Shown here: piece by piece, positions 63,549 to 64,000 of the stretch
How the letters are laid out: the number at the start of each line of letters is the position of its first letter
How positions within the stretch are numbered: the stretch's first letter is position 1
Assembly: GCA_016870275.1 (NCBI GenBank)
Contig: VGBZ01000001.1
Span: 62,001 to 126,000 of the forward strand
From: Actinomycetota bacterium
GTDB lineage: Bacteria > Actinomycetota > Acidimicrobiia > Acidimicrobiales > Microtrichaceae
DNA: 64,000 nt
Reading direction: 5' to 3'
Notes under the pieces: model-generated
What the model saw: only the letters and a program-made list of their open reading frames with translations
Told to the model about the DNA's origin: nothing
Database searches by the model: none
Made by a program: the position numbers and the translations under genes

Positions 63549-64000
63549 ATGACCACGTCCGAGCGACCCGGAACCGACATGTCTCCGACCGGTGCCGCAG
63601 CGACGGAAACCGACGAGCCCGGCCAGCATGATCACGTTGGTGGCAGAGGTTCGATCGGCCTCGCCGCACTGTCGGTCGCTGCGCTCGGAATCGTGTTCGG
63701 CGACATCGGCACCAGCCCGCTGTATGCGTTCCGGGAAACATTCGAGCACCACTCGATCCTCGTCGACAAGCCCAACGTGCTCGGCGTGTGCTCGCTGATC
63801 CTCTGGTCGCTGATCCTGGTCGTGTCGATCAAGTACGTCGTGTTCATCCTGCGCGCCGACAACCGTGGCGAGGGCGGGATCCTGGCGCTCACCTCTCTCG
63901 TCGTCGGCGGTGACACGAGCCCTCGCATCGGCCGGAGGCTGCTGGGACTGCTGTTCCTCGGCCTGTTCGGCATGGCGTTGCTCTACGGCGACGGCATCAT
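63549..64000 (+). CDS. kup: Kup family potassium transporter, N-terminal part
   Basis: The window ends inside this gene. About 150 residues are visible. A polar N-terminus (TTSERPGTDMSPTGAAATE) leads into SIGLAALSVAALGIVFGDIGTSPLYAFRE, the Kup/HAK signature of the first helix. A second helix (LILWSLILVVSIKYVVFIL) and the loop RADNRGEGGILALTSLV follow, then GLLFLGLFGMALLYGDGII. The family imports K+ with protons. The ATG at 63549 is used; an ATG at 63579 is also in frame. A TAGCCT -10-like element lies at 63533-63538. Confidence 0.93.
   Translation, partial: MTTSERPGTDMSPTGAAATETDEPGQHDHVGGRGSIGLAALSVAALGIVFGDIGTSPLYAFRETFEHHSILVDKPNVLGVCSLILWSLILVVSIKYVVFILRADNRGEGGILALTSLVVGGDTSPRIGRRLLGLLFLGLFGMALLYGDGI

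Overview
The window is GC-rich (roughly two thirds G+C), densely coded bacterial DNA from an actinobacterium. Evidence includes frequent GTG starts, an almost exclusive TGA stop codon (56 of 58 complete genes by my reading), a TreS-Mak-GlgE-GlgB glucan pathway, a Rho factor with a long low-complexity insert, a zinc-free L31 and a MurA with Asp at the usual Cys position. A deep-branching lineage such as Acidimicrobiia is my guess; no marker gene in the window proves it. I see no prophage, insertion sequence, CRISPR array or rRNA. This is a core chromosomal region.

Layout. 1-2.8 kb: a cut-off gene of unknown function, an acyl-CoA thioesterase, a SRPBCC protein and a rhomboid protease. 2.8-17.5 kb: alpha-glucan and trehalose metabolism (glycosyltransferase, GlgB, maltokinase, TreS, GlgE, a membrane beta-propeller protein and the divergent phosphorylase GlgP), interrupted by a DsbA-like protein, an FHA protein and a small membrane protein. 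17.5-26.2 kb: mixed housekeeping genes (enoyl-CoA hydratase, small Ser/Thr kinase, Fur-family regulator, MeaB, Nfu-type protein, MurA, MFS transporter, hydrolase, J-domain protein). 26.3-29.8 kb: GlpX, a DrrAB-type ABC exporter and a broken zinc metallopeptidase. 29.8-39.2 kb: a 2H-phosphoesterase/acetyltransferase fusion followed by the complete F1Fo ATP synthase operon (Z-I-a-c-b'-b-delta-alpha-gamma-beta-epsilon, minus strand). 39.3-47.3 kb: a proline-rich repeat protein, a branched-chain amino-acid type ABC transporter with fused permeases, and a divergent D-aminoacylase-like amidohydrolase. 47.3-51.9 kb: a WecA/MraY-type transferase, GlyA, a thiolase-like protein and a cyclic-nucleotide-binding protein. 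51.9-57.6 kb: rho-rpmE-unknown-prfA-prmC, a termination/translation cluster. 57.6-63.3 kb: argS-lysA-hom-thrC (Arg-tRNA charging and aspartate-family amino acids). The window ends with tRNA-Arg(CCG) and the start of a Kup potassium transporter.

How the genes work together. TreS isomerises trehalose to maltose, maltokinase phosphorylates it, GlgE polymerises maltose-1-phosphate, GlgB branches the glucan and GlgP degrades it, so one locus holds synthesis and recovery of storage glucan. PrmC methylates the RF1 encoded just upstream of it. LysA, Hom and ThrC draw on the same aspartate pathway.

The most unusual signals are these. (1) TreS and maltokinase lie in one reading frame separated only by two TAG codons. 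The maltokinase N-terminal motif lies before any standard start codon, and TAG is otherwise not used as a stop in the window. (2) Fourteen genes carry a TAnnnT hexamer 5-7 nt before the start codon, indicating widespread leaderless transcription. (3) rho appears to have a structured leader of about 310 nt. (4) A 190-bp intergenic stretch upstream of the FHA gene holds five perfect hairpins in a row. (5) Seven perfect 14-bp tandem repeats sit between fur and meaB.
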